Shown here one piece after another: positions 27,487 to 37,345 of a stretch of 64,000 bases of DNA. The notes under the pieces were generated by a model that searched no databases, was not told where the DNA came from, and saw only the letters and a list, made by a program, of their open reading frames with translations. The position numbers and the translations under genes are program-made. Each line of letters starts with the position of its first letter. Position 1 is the stretch's first letter. This DNA is from Lyngbya sp. CCAP 1446/10. Its GTDB lineage: Bacteria; Cyanobacteriota; Cyanobacteriia; Cyanobacteriales; Microcoleaceae. Location of the stretch: contig NZ_JAIGNI010000149.1 of assembly GCF_026130175.1 (NCBI RefSeq), positions 1-64,000 of the forward strand. The letters run 5' to 3'.

Positions 27487-28866
27487 TTACGATCCGTGGA
27501 CGTGAAACTTTTTGGGCCCGCGCTGGCGGTAAATTTCGTATAAAGCCATTCCCGTTGCTACCGAGACATTCAGGCTAGGAGTCTTTCCCCTTAAAGGAAT
27601 TGAAACTAATCCATCACATCCGCGCTGTATCAAAAGGCTCAAACCGTCAGCTTCACCGCCCACAACTAAAACAGTGGGCCCGGAGAAGTTGATTGTCTCT
27701 ACTGAATCACCTACGCCTGCGGCAGTGCCATAAATCCAGAATCCAGCCTCTTTCAATTCTTCCAGTGCCCGGTTAAGATTGACAACTCTTGCTACTGGGA
27801 GGTTTTCCAACGCGCCGGCTGCCACTTTTCTGACTGCCGAGGTAATCCCAACGGCCCGCCGCTGCGGAATCACCATGCCCTGAGCTCCCAATGCTTCTGC
27901 GGTGCGAACAATCGCCCCTAGATTGTGGGGGTCGTTGAGTCCTTCTGCTACCACAATTACGGGATCTGCGCAAGCAGCCTTAGCCTGTGCGATCAGTTCG
28001 CTCAAATCCAGGTATTCGTAAGCTGATACTTGGGCGGCTACGCCTTGGTGGTTTGCCTTGCGCGTGATGTAGTCGAGGCGCAAATCGTCAACTTCATCGA
28101 TGATGCTGCCGTTGGCTTTGGCTTCGGTGAGTAAGCTGTGAAAGCGGGGATCGTAGCGAAGGTGGGGGACAACCCAAATTCGGTTCAGCACTTGGTCGCT
28201 TTCTAAAGCTGCTTGCACCGCATGGCGGCCATAAATCATGTCGTCTGTGTCTGCGTCTGGTTGCACGACGGTATTTGAGGCAGTGTCAACCGGGCGAGTG
28301 TCTCTGTCTTTGTCTCTGTCTCGGAAATGATTGCCCCGGAATTCTGGCGGGCTACTGTCTCTGTTTTTGTCTCTGTCTTTGTAAAAATTGCCCCGGGATT
28401 CCTGCGGGCTGCCGTCTCTGTCTCGGAAATTGTTGCGGGCTGGCTGTGGGCTGCCGTCTCTGTCTCGGAAATTGTTGCGGGCTGGCTGTGGGCTGCCGTC
28501 TCTGTCTCGGAAATTGTTGCGGGCTGGCTGTGGGCTGCCGTCTCTGTCTCTGTCTCGGAAATTGTTGCGGGCTGGCTGTGGGCTGCTGTATCCGTCTCCG
28601 TCTCTGTCTTTGAAGTTATTTCTGCGGATGGACGGTTGGCTGTCGGAATCGACTCTCCGTTTGAAAATTGCTCGCACGGGCATTTCTCGGGATTGGGGGG
28701 AAAAGCTCGATCGCTTTTGAGGCGCGTCTACTTCGCGAGTGTCGGGACGGGGCTTGCGTTCAAAGCGGGGAAAGGATGGTTTTGAGTCCTGACGGCGGCC
28801 TTCGCTGCGGAATGGTTTGCTGTCGGAATTCGATCGCGAGGAGTTTGGTTTGGTAAATTTTCTCAT
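27487..28866 (-). CDS. rlmB: 23S rRNA 2'-O-methyltransferase, TrmH/RlmB family
   Basis: 459 residues. The C-terminal ~250 residues are a SPOUT methyltransferase: substrate-binding domain from [13 protein letters not shown], then motif 1 [17 protein letters not shown], motif 2 [10 protein letters not shown] and motif 3 [17 protein letters not shown]. It is expected to methylate G2251 of 23S rRNA. The N-terminal ~205 residues are a disordered, Arg/Asp/Asn-rich extension built of a 14-residue repeat ([14 protein letters not shown]) and could bind RNA. It follows mini-RNase III on the same strand, a pairing also seen in Firmicutes. Confidence 0.92.
   Translation of the reverse strand: MRKFTKPNSSRSNSDSKPFRSEGRRQDSKPSFPRFERKPRPDTREVDAPQKRSSFSPQSREMPVRAIFKRRVDSDSQPSIRRNNFKDRDGDGYSSPQPARNNFRDRDRDGSPQPARNNFRDRDGSPQPARNNFRDRDGSPQPARNNFRDRDGSPQESRGNFYKDRDKNRDSSPPEFRGNHFRDRDKDRDTRPVDTASNTVVQPDADTDDMIYGRHAVQAALESDQVLNRIWVVPHLRYDPRFHSLLTEAKANGSIIDEVDDLRLDYITRKANHQGVAAQVSAYEYLDLSELIAQAKAACADPVIVVAEGLNDPHNLGAIVRTAEALGAQGMVIPQRRAVGITSAVRKVAAGALENLPVARVVNLNRALEELKEAGFWIYGTAAGVGDSVETINFSGPTVLVVGGEADGLSLLIQRGCDGLVSIPLRGKTPSLNVSVATGMALYEIYRQRGPKKFHVHGS
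28300..28620. repeat. 42-bp coding tandem repeat in rlmB
   Basis: About four near-identical 42-bp units (28409-28590) with degenerate flanking ones, encoding the 14-residue repeat. All units keep the frame. Confidence 0.85.
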
Positions 28867-29123
28867 TGGTTTCTTTTGGTCAAAACGTTTTGGCTGAAGG
28901 CTAATCGATTCTTGATTCTTGATTCTTGATTCTTGGTTGAGGGAGCAATCTTGGGGCTTAGAAATTTGAGCTTTTCGATTGAGGGAGCAAGGATTTTGCT
29001 GTGCTAAACTTGCTAATGCTTGACTAATAAATCCTGTTTTCCTTCGCGATCTTTTTGCTGTTTTAGGTTAGCCACCGTGCAATAATTATTGATTAATCCG
29101 TGGGTTTTTCCAACTCTTAACTA
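28867..29123. repeat. Intergenic gap with (GATTCTT)4
   Basis: A 7-bp array GATTCTT at 28907-28935 in the leader between mrnC and rlmB. No gene seen. Confidence 0.7.
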
Positions 29124-29579
29124 CTAAATACTTTCAGTCTCAAGTTGTAAAAGCGCCAGAACTTCGGTTAATCTTTCGGGATCGGTGAGGTACAAATATC
29201 CGATCAAAGTTTCTAAGCTGCTGGCTTGTTGGTAGATATCTGGATCTGCTCGCTTAGAACGGCCGGATACGGCATTGCGGCCGCGCTTGACAATTGCTAA
29301 TTCTGTACTGTTCAAGTAAGGAGAGATCGATCGCAAGTGACGCGCTTGAGTTTCGGCTCGTACTTGCCCCACCACCAATTCGTGATAAGCTTGCAATCTT
29401 CTGGGTGGCATTAAATACGAACTCCGAATGTAGAGTTCGTAAACTGCATCCCCCAAATATGCCCAGGCTGCGGGCGAAATCCTTTCTATTTCTGCTGGTG
29501 TAACCCTCGCAGGATGCACTCGATTTAAACTGATATCACTTAGACTCAGTTTTGGTTCGTCATCTGCGATCGGCAACAT
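29124..29579 (-). CDS. mrnC: Mini-ribonuclease III
   Basis: 151 residues. RNase III catalytic domain without a dsRNA-binding domain: ISPAAWAYLGDAVYELYIRS (the LGDAVYE motif with the metal-binding Asp and Glu) and SSLETLIGYLYLTDPERL (second acidic pair). Mini-III matures the 3' and 5' ends of 23S rRNA. The neighbour rlmB also acts on 23S rRNA, so the two may form a maturation unit, though 257 bp separates them. The length is normal. Confidence 0.92.
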   Translation of the reverse strand: MLPIADDEPKLSLSDISLNRVHPARVTPAEIERISPAAWAYLGDAVYELYIRSSYLMPPRRLQAYHELVVGQVRAETQARHLRSISPYLNSTELAIVKRGRNAVSGRSKRADPDIYQQASSLETLIGYLYLTDPERLTEVLALLQLETESI

Positions 29580-29957
29580 ACTTTTTTAAATAAAACTTCG
29601 GCACAGCTTGGCTTTTCTAGACTTACTTATTTCGTCTTCTGCCACTTCATAAATTATAGCTTTCACACGAGTGTTCGCTGTGAGAGCTCGAAGCGGGATC
29701 TATCCACAAGCGAGCGGGACGCTCGCACTCCGAAAAAACGCTTTTTACACTCATCTGGATGCTGACCTTCTTATAACATTTTTCCGTGTGTTTACAACAT
29801 ATATTTTACTGCCACTCCACATCCCTCAAAGCATCGGGGGAAATCGCAGCAAAACCTGTCGCAGATTCTGGGAAAATGGTTATTTTTTTTAGCGGCAAAA
29901 CAAAAATTTGCTATCCAGCGTTGATAACCGGATAGCGAATTAAATCCACTTTGCTAC
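29580..29957. other. Intergenic region
   Basis: 378 bp. Contains a GAGCGGGACGCTCGCACTCC word (29713-29732), known to me as a common cyanobacterial intergenic repeat, and the hairpin at 29897-29936. No gene supported. Confidence 0.5.
29897..29936 (-). terminator. Terminator of the STAS gene
   Basis: Read on the minus strand: stem GCTATCC / GGATAGC with a 13-base loop, then AAATTTTTGTTTTG. It lies 21 bp after the STAS stop. Confidence 0.6.
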
Positions 29958-30314
29958 TCAAGCATCCTTGACGTTGATTACCGCCTCATCAACCGAAGGC
30001 TGCAAAGACAAAAATTTCTCTAAGCGAACCAGTTTAACAGTCTGAGTTACGCGGGCATTTGAGACAATTTGCAATGTCCCTTCCAAGGTTTGGGCTTTCT
30101 TGACAAGTTGCACAAGTGCGCCCAAACCGGAACTATCCACAAAGTCTATCTTAGACAAGTCCAAAATTATGTGTTTTGGGCCCTCGTCAATACATTTACT
30201 TAGTACCTTCCGAAAAGTGGCCTCAGAAAAAGCGTCCAGCAGGCCAGTCAGGCGAAATAACTGATAGTTATTCCTGACTTCGCGAGTGCCTCTGAGGCTA
30301 ACGGTCAGGGTCAA
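29958..30314 (-). CDS. STAS-domain anti-sigma factor antagonist
   Basis: 118 residues forming one STAS domain (SpoIIAA/RsbV type). The phosphorylatable serine is in FVDSSGLGALV (Ser61 or Ser62). In partner-switching systems the unphosphorylated form binds an RsbW-like kinase and frees its target. RsbW-like candidates are at 18624-19280 and 59272-59706, but neither is adjacent. It has a good terminator and appears monocistronic. Confidence 0.9.
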   Translation of the reverse strand: MTLTVSLRGTREVRNNYQLFRLTGLLDAFSEATFRKVLSKCIDEGPKHIILDLSKIDFVDSSGLGALVQLVKKAQTLEGTLQIVSNARVTQTVKLVRLEKFLSLQPSVDEAVINVKDA

Positions 30315-30407
30315 TGACTCAGAAATGACACCCTCCTAGCTAGATATGGCTTAAAGTCGAGGCTTCATTATAGGAGTTTTTTGGTTTTTTGTCTACTGTT
30401 TTTTGGT

Positions 30408-30562
30408 CAGCAGTCAGTTGTCAGTTGTCAGTTGTCGGTAGCCAGTTGTCGGTAGCCAGTTGTCGGTAGCCATCTGCACCAATAGCCTCTGTTAACTACG
30501 GCTAAATTTTCGACACTTCGGCAAGCGGGCCAACTACCAACTACCAACTACCAACTGCCCAC
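30408..30562. repeat. Heptanucleotide arrays around carA 3' end
   Basis: GTCAGTT units followed by GTCGGTAGCCAGTT units (30408-30475), and CCAACTA units (30533-30560). They fill most of the gap between carA and the STAS gene. Confidence 0.8.
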
Positions 30563-30572
30563 GGCCCACTGG

Positions 30573-31724
30573 CTAAGCTGGTACTTTCTGATTTTCTCGC
30601 ATTGACTGGACGAATCGATCGAACAAATAGTCAGCGTCGTGGGGGCCGGGACTGGCTTCCGGGTGGTACTGGACTGAGAACATGGGCAGGGTTTTGTGCT
30701 TTAATCCGGCTACGGTGCGATCGTTCAAATTGAGGTGAGTAATTTCTACTTCCGGGACTAGGGAATCTGGGTCGATCGCAAAACCGTGATTTTGGCTAGT
30801 AATTTCTATTTGCTCAGTCAAACCCGCCGGATGATTCAATCCCCGGTGCCCGAACTTCAGTTTAAAAGTTTCCGCACCCAAGGAAAGGCCCAGAATCTGG
30901 TGTCCCATACAGATACCGAACACAGGCTTGTCAGACTTCAACAAAGCTTTTGCAGTCGCGATCCCTTCCGTTACCGCCGAAGGATCTCCAGGCCCGTTGG
31001 ACAGAAAAATGCCATCCGGGTTGTATTTGAGAATTGCCTCGGCTGACGTGTCGGCGGGTACAACAATTACCCGACAGCCGTAACTGGCCAAACGCCGCAG
31101 AATATTGCGCTTAATCCCAAAATCTAGCGCTACCACCGTCCACATTTCGCCGTTAGCAGGCTTGACTGTCGGACTGAACTCCCACACCGCATCTGTGGCT
31201 TCCGACCACTCGTAAACCTCGCGGGTGGTCACTTCTCGCACCAGATTCAGCCCGTCCATGTTGGGGGCATTTTGCACTTGCTCCAAAAGCTCCGCCTGGT
31301 CGAGAATTACGGTCGAAATGCCGCCGTTAATCGCTCCCACGGTGCGAATTTTGCGCGTCAGGGCGCGGGTGTCGATGCCGTAAATGCCGGGGATGTCGTA
31401 CTGTTTTAGGTAGTCTTGCAGGGATTGTGAACAGCGCCAGTTACTGGGGCGACTACAGACGTTACGGGCGATCGCACCTCGAATTTGGGGCCGCGAAGAT
31501 TCTTCATCTTCAAGATTTACCCCGGTATTGCCCAATTCTGGATAAGTAAAAGTAACAATTTGACCGCAATAGCTCGGATCGGTCAAAACTTCTTGGTAGC
31601 CCGTCATTCCGGTGTTGAATACGACCTCGCCGACGACGGTGGCGTCAGCGCCAAAAGACCAGCCGCGGTAAGCAGTACCGTCAGCCAGGACTAGGAGAGC
31701 GGGTTGTGCAGTTGAAAGTGACAT
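30573..31724 (-). CDS. carA: Carbamoyl-phosphate synthase small subunit
   Basis: 383 residues. It hydrolyses glutamine and passes ammonia to CarB for carbamoyl phosphate (arginine and pyrimidine synthesis). N-terminal CPSase domain ([17 protein letters not shown]) and C-terminal class I glutamine amidotransferase with nucleophile Cys272 in FGICMGHQ and His354/Glu356 in [12 protein letters not shown]. Full length. carB is not in the window. The gene stands alone in its orientation. Confidence 0.96.
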   Translation of the reverse strand: MSLSTAQPALLVLADGTAYRGWSFGADATVVGEVVFNTGMTGYQEVLTDPSYCGQIVTFTYPELGNTGVNLEDEESSRPQIRGAIARNVCSRPSNWRCSQSLQDYLKQYDIPGIYGIDTRALTRKIRTVGAINGGISTVILDQAELLEQVQNAPNMDGLNLVREVTTREVYEWSEATDAVWEFSPTVKPANGEMWTVVALDFGIKRNILRRLASYGCRVIVVPADTSAEAILKYNPDGIFLSNGPGDPSAVTEGIATAKALLKSDKPVFGICMGHQILGLSLGAETFKLKFGHRGLNHPAGLTEQIEITSQNHGFAIDPDSLVPEVEITHLNLNDRTVAGLKHKTLPMFSVQYHPEASPGPHDADYLFDRFVQSMRENQKVPA

Positions 31725-31915
31725 GGCATCCTTAATTACAGTCGTTTGGTTTAATTCTTACCACTGCCTGGGATTTGATGCTAGCCGGTAATATACAGAT
31801 ATTATTTTGATTTGTGCCAGCCGAGGGTAAAAAGTGCTGGTGACGGATTTCTGGACTATCTATACCAAAAGGCAGTTGTCGTTGTTACGATCGACCTAAA
31901 CCCTTTTATCAAATT

Positions 31916-32560
31916 ATGGCCTGCAAATCTCCCTTACCTTTACCCTCCAACTCAATCAAGCCTCTGCTGAACGCTCAAAACCTGCGGAAACCTATACTGG
32001 CTTTAACCGCGGTTATTTCTCTGAGCAGTTCAATTTTAGTTTACACCGCAGTCAACTCGTCGCGAGCGGCAGCTCAAGAAAGTGAGGGATGCTTCATGCG
32101 GAACTCCAGCGGCCAAACTGTCAGCTTGAGCAGATCAGTCTGCGGTTTTCTCCCTCAAGAATTAACTCCCGCTGCTTCGCCTGATGCCAAGTCGGGAGTG
32201 TTTCTGGTCAAAATTAAACGCCGAGAAGCTAATATCCCAGTCATAGAAGTCACGTTTAACGGCAAACAAAAGTTCGATATGATGGTAGATTCTGGAGCCA
32301 GCGGTACAGTAATTACACCAGCAATGGCTAAAGCCTTGGGCGTTGTTCCCCAGGGATCAGTGCAAGCAAAAACTCCTAACGGAGAGGCTACTTTTCCCCT
32401 CGGTCGCCTGACTTCTGTTGAAGCTGGAGGTCTGGCGATTAAAAATGTAGTTGTTGCTATCTCGCCAGCCCTAGATATCGGACTTTTGGGTCACGACTTT
32501 TTTGGCAATAAAGATGTGACTATTAAGCAAGATGTCATTGAATTTCGATCGCGATCATAA
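31916..32560 (+). CDS. Retropepsin-like aspartic protease, secreted
   Basis: 214 residues. An N-terminal hydrophobic segment (about 26-45) suggests export or a membrane anchor. The C-terminal domain (about 105-214) has one retropepsin motif, MMVDSGASGTVIT (Asp125), plus the later hydrophobic-Gly flap partner IGLLGHDFF, so it should work as a homodimer like TIGR02281-type bacterial proteases. The substrate is unknown. It is followed by a repeat hairpin and converges on trpD. Confidence 0.85.
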   Translation: MACKSPLPLPSNSIKPLLNAQNLRKPILALTAVISLSSSILVYTAVNSSRAAAQESEGCFMRNSSGQTVSLSRSVCGFLPQELTPAASPDAKSGVFLVKIKRREANIPVIEVTFNGKQKFDMMVDSGASGTVITPAMAKALGVVPQGSVQAKTPNGEATFPLGRLTSVEAGGLAIKNVVVAISPALDIGLLGHDFFGNKDVTIKQDVIEFRSRS

Positions 32561-32584
32561 AGAGAAGTTCGGCAGCGGATGCAA

Positions 32585-32640
32585 TTCAGTTGACAGTTGA
32601 CAGTTGACAGTTGACAGTTGACAGTTGACTGTCAACTGAA
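32585..32640. repeat. STRR array forming a long hairpin
   Basis: TTCAGTTGACAGT followed by more TGACAGT units and closed by ACTGTCAACTGAA, so the array ends are inverted repeats. TTTTT follows at 32651-32655, so it may act as a terminator for the protease gene. Confidence 0.7.
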
Positions 32641-32657
32641 TGAACGAACCTTTTTAC

Positions 32658-33770
32658 TCACCGCAAAAACTCAACCAACTGCTGCAATTTCAACCAAGAT
32701 TCGCCACTCGATAAAATGTCCTTAGCGAGAGAAACTCCTGCCGCGTGGGAACCAATAGGAATTGCACCTCCCACTTGAAAAGCCAAAGACGCATTCAAAG
32801 CTACAACATCCATTTGTGCTGCTGTACCTTTGCCTTGCAAAACATTCCGCAAAATCTCGGCGTTTTCCTCAACATTTCCACCTTTCAATGAGCCGATCGC
32901 ACTTGGCGTCAATCCTACCTGTTCCGGGTGCAAAGTAGTCAGTTCAACTTCGCCGCCTGACAAAACCGCCAAATCAGTCACATCACCCAAGCCCGCCTCA
33001 TCCAACTTTTCTCGGCCGTGAACGACTATCGCCAAGTCAGTCCCCAACTCGCCCAAAGCTTGGGCAATAGTTGATACCAGACTAGGATCGAACACTCCGA
33101 TTATCTGCCCTGTAGGGCGCAGAGGATTGACGAGCGGCCCTAAAAGGTTAAAAACAGTCCGTACCTTCAAAGTGCGCCGGAGCGACGCTACAGCCTTAAG
33201 TGCGGGATGCCAACCGGGAGCAAATAAAAAGGTGATGCCTACTTCGTCTACAGCGGCTTTTACCTTCGCAGGATCGGCGTTGAGGTTGACTCCGAGTGCT
33301 TCGAGCACGTCAGCAGAACCGACTTTGCTGGATGCCGATCGATTTCCGTGTTTTCCGACTCTAACTTTGCCTGCCGCGGCAACAAAAGCTACAGCGGTGG
33401 AAATGTTAAACGTGGACGCACCATCGCCGCCGGTGCCACAAGTATCAATTAATTTGAGATGGGAAATGGGAGATTGGCGATCGAAAACGCTCTGGGACTC
33501 ACCTGTCAGCGACTGAGAGTGCAATACCTGAGCCATTCCTGCTAATTCTTGGGCAGAGATGCCTTTGGCTTGGAGGCCTGCTAAAATCGCGCCGGAAAGC
33601 ACCGGGGGTATGGCTTCTGCTAGCCATCCCTGCATTAAGTCGGCGGCTTGGGGGCGTGAGAGAGATTGTCTGTCTAATAGTTGTTGCAGCAGGGCTGGCC
33701 ACAGAGGATTCTCCTCTGTCAGGGTTGAAGCTGCGGATGTATCTGGTGCAAGTACGGGAGAATAAGTCAT
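32658..33770 (-). CDS. trpD: Anthranilate phosphoribosyltransferase
   Basis: 370 residues. It transfers phosphoribose from PRPP to anthranilate in tryptophan synthesis. PRPP-binding [12 protein letters not shown] (about 111-122), [21 protein letters not shown] and the second metal-binding site [12 protein letters not shown] are present. The N-terminus is about 20 residues longer than in many homologues. No other trp gene is adjacent, as usual in cyanobacteria. It diverges from the histidine kinase gene. Confidence 0.95.
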   Translation of the reverse strand: MTYSPVLAPDTSAASTLTEENPLWPALLQQLLDRQSLSRPQAADLMQGWLAEAIPPVLSGAILAGLQAKGISAQELAGMAQVLHSQSLTGESQSVFDRQSPISHLKLIDTCGTGGDGASTFNISTAVAFVAAAGKVRVGKHGNRSASSKVGSADVLEALGVNLNADPAKVKAAVDEVGITFLFAPGWHPALKAVASLRRTLKVRTVFNLLGPLVNPLRPTGQIIGVFDPSLVSTIAQALGELGTDLAIVVHGREKLDEAGLGDVTDLAVLSGGEVELTTLHPEQVGLTPSAIGSLKGGNVEENAEILRNVLQGKGTAAQMDVVALNASLAFQVGGAIPIGSHAAGVSLAKDILSSGESWLKLQQLVEFLR

Positions 33771-34176
33771 TTATTAGTTTTAGTCGAATTTAGCCCGATC
33801 GAGCTTGGTGGCCAAACCGAGAATCGATCGGGATTTTACCAGAGTTGCTGGCGACATTTTACGCCCCGCACCCAGATTTCTGCACAAATGCCACCACCGC
33901 TACAGAAATTTTCCGCCCGAAGCTACCGAATATGAATTTTTTGATACAACAATTGCCCTCTTATTGTGGCAACTTTACAAATAGAAACCCCAGATGATAC
34001 AACTGCTAGCAGTCCGCTGTATTATCTGTCCGCAAAAATAATTAATAGTAACTGCTTTTGATAAAAGCGTGACTTGCCGGTAATTCACAGCATCCTTCTG
34101 CTTAATTAACGGCTCAAATTTGACAGGTGGTAGACCAAAAATATTAAACTCAAACACAAGACCAGGGTATTGAAAC
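33771..34176. other. Divergent intergenic region
   Basis: 406 bp between trpD and the PAS kinase. It must carry both promoters, but no convincing box pair could be fixed. No repeat or gene seen. Confidence 0.4.
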
Positions 34177-37164
34177 GTGGGAAATCAAAAATTAGAAAAT
34201 AAAGCGATAGAATGCCTGAATGTCGCGGAGGCACTACACCAAATGGAAGCAAAATATTACAGTATGTTTGAAAATGCTGTATCAGGCATTTTCCAAACAA
34301 CCCAAGAGGGTCGCTACATCAGCGCTAACCCAGCTTTGGCTCGCATCTACGGATATAATTCCGCCGCAGAATTGATGGGCAGTCTGACTGATATCAGCGA
34401 TCAGCTTTACGTCAATCCCGATCGGCGCGATCAGTTTATTTCTGCTTTGCAATCACAAGGCATCGTATCAGATTTTGAGTCGCAGATTTATCGCCGAGAC
34501 GGCACAATAATTTGGATCGCTGAAAATGCGCGGGCTGTCTGCGATGCAGGGGGGAAATTGCTCTACTATGAAGGCTTTGTGGAAGATATCACCCAGCGCA
34601 AGAACGCAGAAGCTGGACTGCGCTCAAGTGAAGAACGCCTGCGCATGGTAATTGAAGGTGTTAAAGATTATGCTATATTCATGTTAGATACTAAGGGATA
34701 TGTAGCGAGCTGGAATTCTGGAGCCAAAAGAATTTTGGGGTATGAAGCCAGCGCAATAGTCGGCAAAAAATCTGAGTGCTTTTATACGCCTGAAGATATT
34801 GCAATTGGCCAACCCCAAGAAAAATTAATCACAGCTAGGGAAACAGGTAGATATCAAAGTGAAGGGTGGCGCTTGGGCCAAGACGGCTCCCGATTTTGGG
34901 CGAAGATTATTGTTACTCCTTTGCGCAATGAAAGCGGAGAGTTGCAGGGCTTTTCTCAAGTAATGCAGGACATTACTCAGCAAAAGCGGGCTGGAGAAGA
35001 AAAAATGCAGTTGATTGCTTCTTTGCAAGCATCAGAAAGAAAGTTTCGCACTCTGTACGAATCGACTACAGATGCGGTAATGCTGCTCGATGAACAGGGT
35101 TTTTTGGATTGCAATCCGGCAACTTTAGAGTTATTTGGATGCAGCAATGAAGCGGAGTTTTGCGGTAAGCATCCTTCGGAATTTAGCCCGCTGTTGCAAC
35201 CGGAGGGACAAGACTCTACGAGTCTGTCTCAAGAGCGAATTAATACGGCTATGGCAACAGGAAATTGCCGTTTTGATTGGCTGCACCGCCGTTTGGACGG
35301 TTCCCAGTTTCCGGCGGAAGTGCTGCTAACTTCTATGGATATCGGCGGCAAAATGGGCCTGCAAGCTGTGGTGCGCGATATCACTTATCGGGTGCAGGCC
35401 CAGGAGACTTTGAAGCAGGCTAACGAGGTGTTGGAATACCGGGTTAAAGAGCGGACAAGTCAGTTGGAAGCAGCTATTAAAAAGTTGCGTTTGTCGGAGG
35501 AAAAGTTTTCTAAGGCTTTTCGATCGAGTCCCGATCCGATGACTATTACTACTTTTGCTGAGGGTCGTTTTATTGAAGCTAATGATAGCTTTTTGTCGAT
35601 AACTGGTTACAGTTTAGAAGAAATTACCGGCGATACAGTACCGGGATTAAATATTTGGGTAAGGTCTCAAGATCGACTTGATTTTAGGCAATTGCTAGAA
35701 GCACAGGGTGTTGTTCGCAACCAGGAATGCGAATTTCGGGTGAAGTCGGGATCGGTGGTGGTGTGTTTGGTGTCAGCCGAATTGATTAATTTGGAGGGGG
35801 AACTCTGTGTGCTGGTGGTGATGACGGATATTACCGATCGCAAACACGCAGAAGAAGCCCTACGGGAAAGCCAGCGGGCCTTATCCACGCTGATGAGCAA
35901 TTTGCCGGGGATGGCCTATCGTTTTCGCAATGATGCCGATCGCAGTATGGAGTTTGTCAGCGAAGGTTGCTATCAAATATCCGGCTATTCTCCCGAAGAA
36001 TTTATCGGTACCAGGCAAGTTTCTCTCTCGGAATTGACACACCCAGACGATCGCGAAATCTTCTGTAATGCCGTGGAAGTTGCCCTGAAAGAAAATCGAC
36101 CCTATCAGTTAAATTACCGAATTACTGCTAAAAACGGCGAATTAAAATGGGTTTGGGAGCAAGGTTTGGGAGTGTTTTCCGACTCAGGACAATTGATCGC
36201 TTTGGAAGGGTTAATTACTGATATTTCCGACCAAAAACGCAGCGAAGAAGCTTTGCTGCGATCGCAAACAGAGTTAACCCAACAAAAACTTCAGCTTGAA
36301 CATACTTTGCACGAATTGCAACAAACTCAAGCAATATTAATTCACACCGAGAAAATGTCTACCCTCGGTCAAATGGTAGCCGGTGTTGCTCACGAAATTA
36401 ACAATCCCGTTAGCAGCGTCTGCGGCAATCTCGTCCACGTCGGCCACTATACGGAAGATTTGCTGAATTTACTCGATATGTACCAGCAACACTGCCCGCA
36501 GCCACCAGCATCAATTCAAGATAAAATTGAGGATATCGAGCTAGAGTTTCTGTTAGAAGATTTGCCGAAAGCGATGTCTTCGATGCAGATTGGAGCCGAT
36601 CGCATTCGGGAAATTGTGCGATCGCTCAGAAATTTCTCTCGCAAAGACGATTCTCAAATGAGCAAGGTTAATCTACACGAAGGCATTGAAGGGACGCTAC
36701 TAATCCTGCAAAGCCGGTTGAGGGCGCACGGCAACTATCCCGAAATTGCGGTGATTAAGGACTATGGAAATTTGCCTTTGGTTGAATGCTATTCGGGTAA
36801 AATCAATCAGGTGTTTATGAATTTGATCGGAAATGCGATCGATGCGATCGAGGAATACAACGCAGGACGATCCATTGCCGAAGCCAAAGCTAACCGCAGC
36901 AAAATTAAAATTAGGACAGAATACCAAAACTCCAAGGCTATAATTCGGATTTCTGATAACGGCCCCGGTATGCCAGAAGAAGTTTGCCAGCAGTTATTCG
37001 AGGCTTTTTTTACCACCAAACCCGCCGACAAAGGTACTGGTTTAGGCCTGTCAATTTCCTACAAAGTGCTCCAAGAACACGGCGGAATGCTGAGTTGCGT
37101 CTCTGCACCGGGCCACGGAGCCGAGTTTATCATGGAAATGCCGATCGAACAAATTAGTCATTAG
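34177..37164 (+). CDS. Multi-PAS sensor histidine kinase
   Basis: 995 residues from GTG 34177; no in-frame ATG close by gives a better start except the ATG encoding MEAKYYSMF, about 22 codons in. No membrane helix, so cytoplasmic. Five PAS/PAC modules in tandem (about 25-140, 150-275, 285-405, 435-560, 570-695), each ending in an ITDR/DITQ-type PAC, then a coiled coil, the H box VAGVAHEINNPVSS (about 737-750) and an HATPase_c domain with DNGPGMP and GTGLGLSISYKV. The signal is unknown; PAS domains may bind flavin or heme. A response regulator-cyclase operon is encoded next to it on the opposite strand. Confidence 0.92.
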   Translation: MGNQKLENKAIECLNVAEALHQMEAKYYSMFENAVSGIFQTTQEGRYISANPALARIYGYNSAAELMGSLTDISDQLYVNPDRRDQFISALQSQGIVSDFESQIYRRDGTIIWIAENARAVCDAGGKLLYYEGFVEDITQRKNAEAGLRSSEERLRMVIEGVKDYAIFMLDTKGYVASWNSGAKRILGYEASAIVGKKSECFYTPEDIAIGQPQEKLITARETGRYQSEGWRLGQDGSRFWAKIIVTPLRNESGELQGFSQVMQDITQQKRAGEEKMQLIASLQASERKFRTLYESTTDAVMLLDEQGFLDCNPATLELFGCSNEAEFCGKHPSEFSPLLQPEGQDSTSLSQERINTAMATGNCRFDWLHRRLDGSQFPAEVLLTSMDIGGKMGLQAVVRDITYRVQAQETLKQANEVLEYRVKERTSQLEAAIKKLRLSEEKFSKAFRSSPDPMTITTFAEGRFIEANDSFLSITGYSLEEITGDTVPGLNIWVRSQDRLDFRQLLEAQGVVRNQECEFRVKSGSVVVCLVSAELINLEGELCVLVVMTDITDRKHAEEALRESQRALSTLMSNLPGMAYRFRNDADRSMEFVSEGCYQISGYSPEEFIGTRQVSLSELTHPDDREIFCNAVEVALKENRPYQLNYRITAKNGELKWVWEQGLGVFSDSGQLIALEGLITDISDQKRSEEALLRSQTELTQQKLQLEHTLHELQQTQAILIHTEKMSTLGQMVAGVAHEINNPVSSVCGNLVHVGHYTEDLLNLLDMYQQHCPQPPASIQDKIEDIELEFLLEDLPKAMSSMQIGADRIREIVRSLRNFSRKDDSQMSKVNLHEGIEGTLLILQSRLRAHGNYPEIAVIKDYGNLPLVECYSGKINQVFMNLIGNAIDAIEEYNAGRSIAEAKANRSKIKIRTEYQNSKAIIRISDNGPGMPEEVCQQLFEAFFTTKPADKGTGLGLSISYKVLQEHGGMLSCVSAPGHGAEFIMEMPIEQISH

Positions 37165-37345
37165 TCATTAGTCATTAGTCATTAGTCATTAGTCATTGGT
37201 TATTAGTCATTAGTCATTAGTCATTGGTTATTAGTCATTACTTATTAGTCATTGGTTCTTACTAAAAATCACCAACTACCAACTACCAACTATCAACTGT
37301 CAACTACCAACTGTCAACTGTCAACTCTCAACTGTCAACTGACAC
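37154..37345. repeat. Heptanucleotide arrays, entering the cyclase 3' end
   Basis: TTAGTCA units (37154-37250) are followed by CCAACTA and CAACTGT units (37268-37340). The last units overlap the final codons and stop of the response regulator-cyclase gene, whose C-terminus CQLTVES is array-encoded. Confidence 0.85.

Noticed and set aside
28275-28785. Several plus-strand frames with Cys/Leu-rich repeats
   Set aside because: They are antisense translations of the 42-bp repeat in rlmB.
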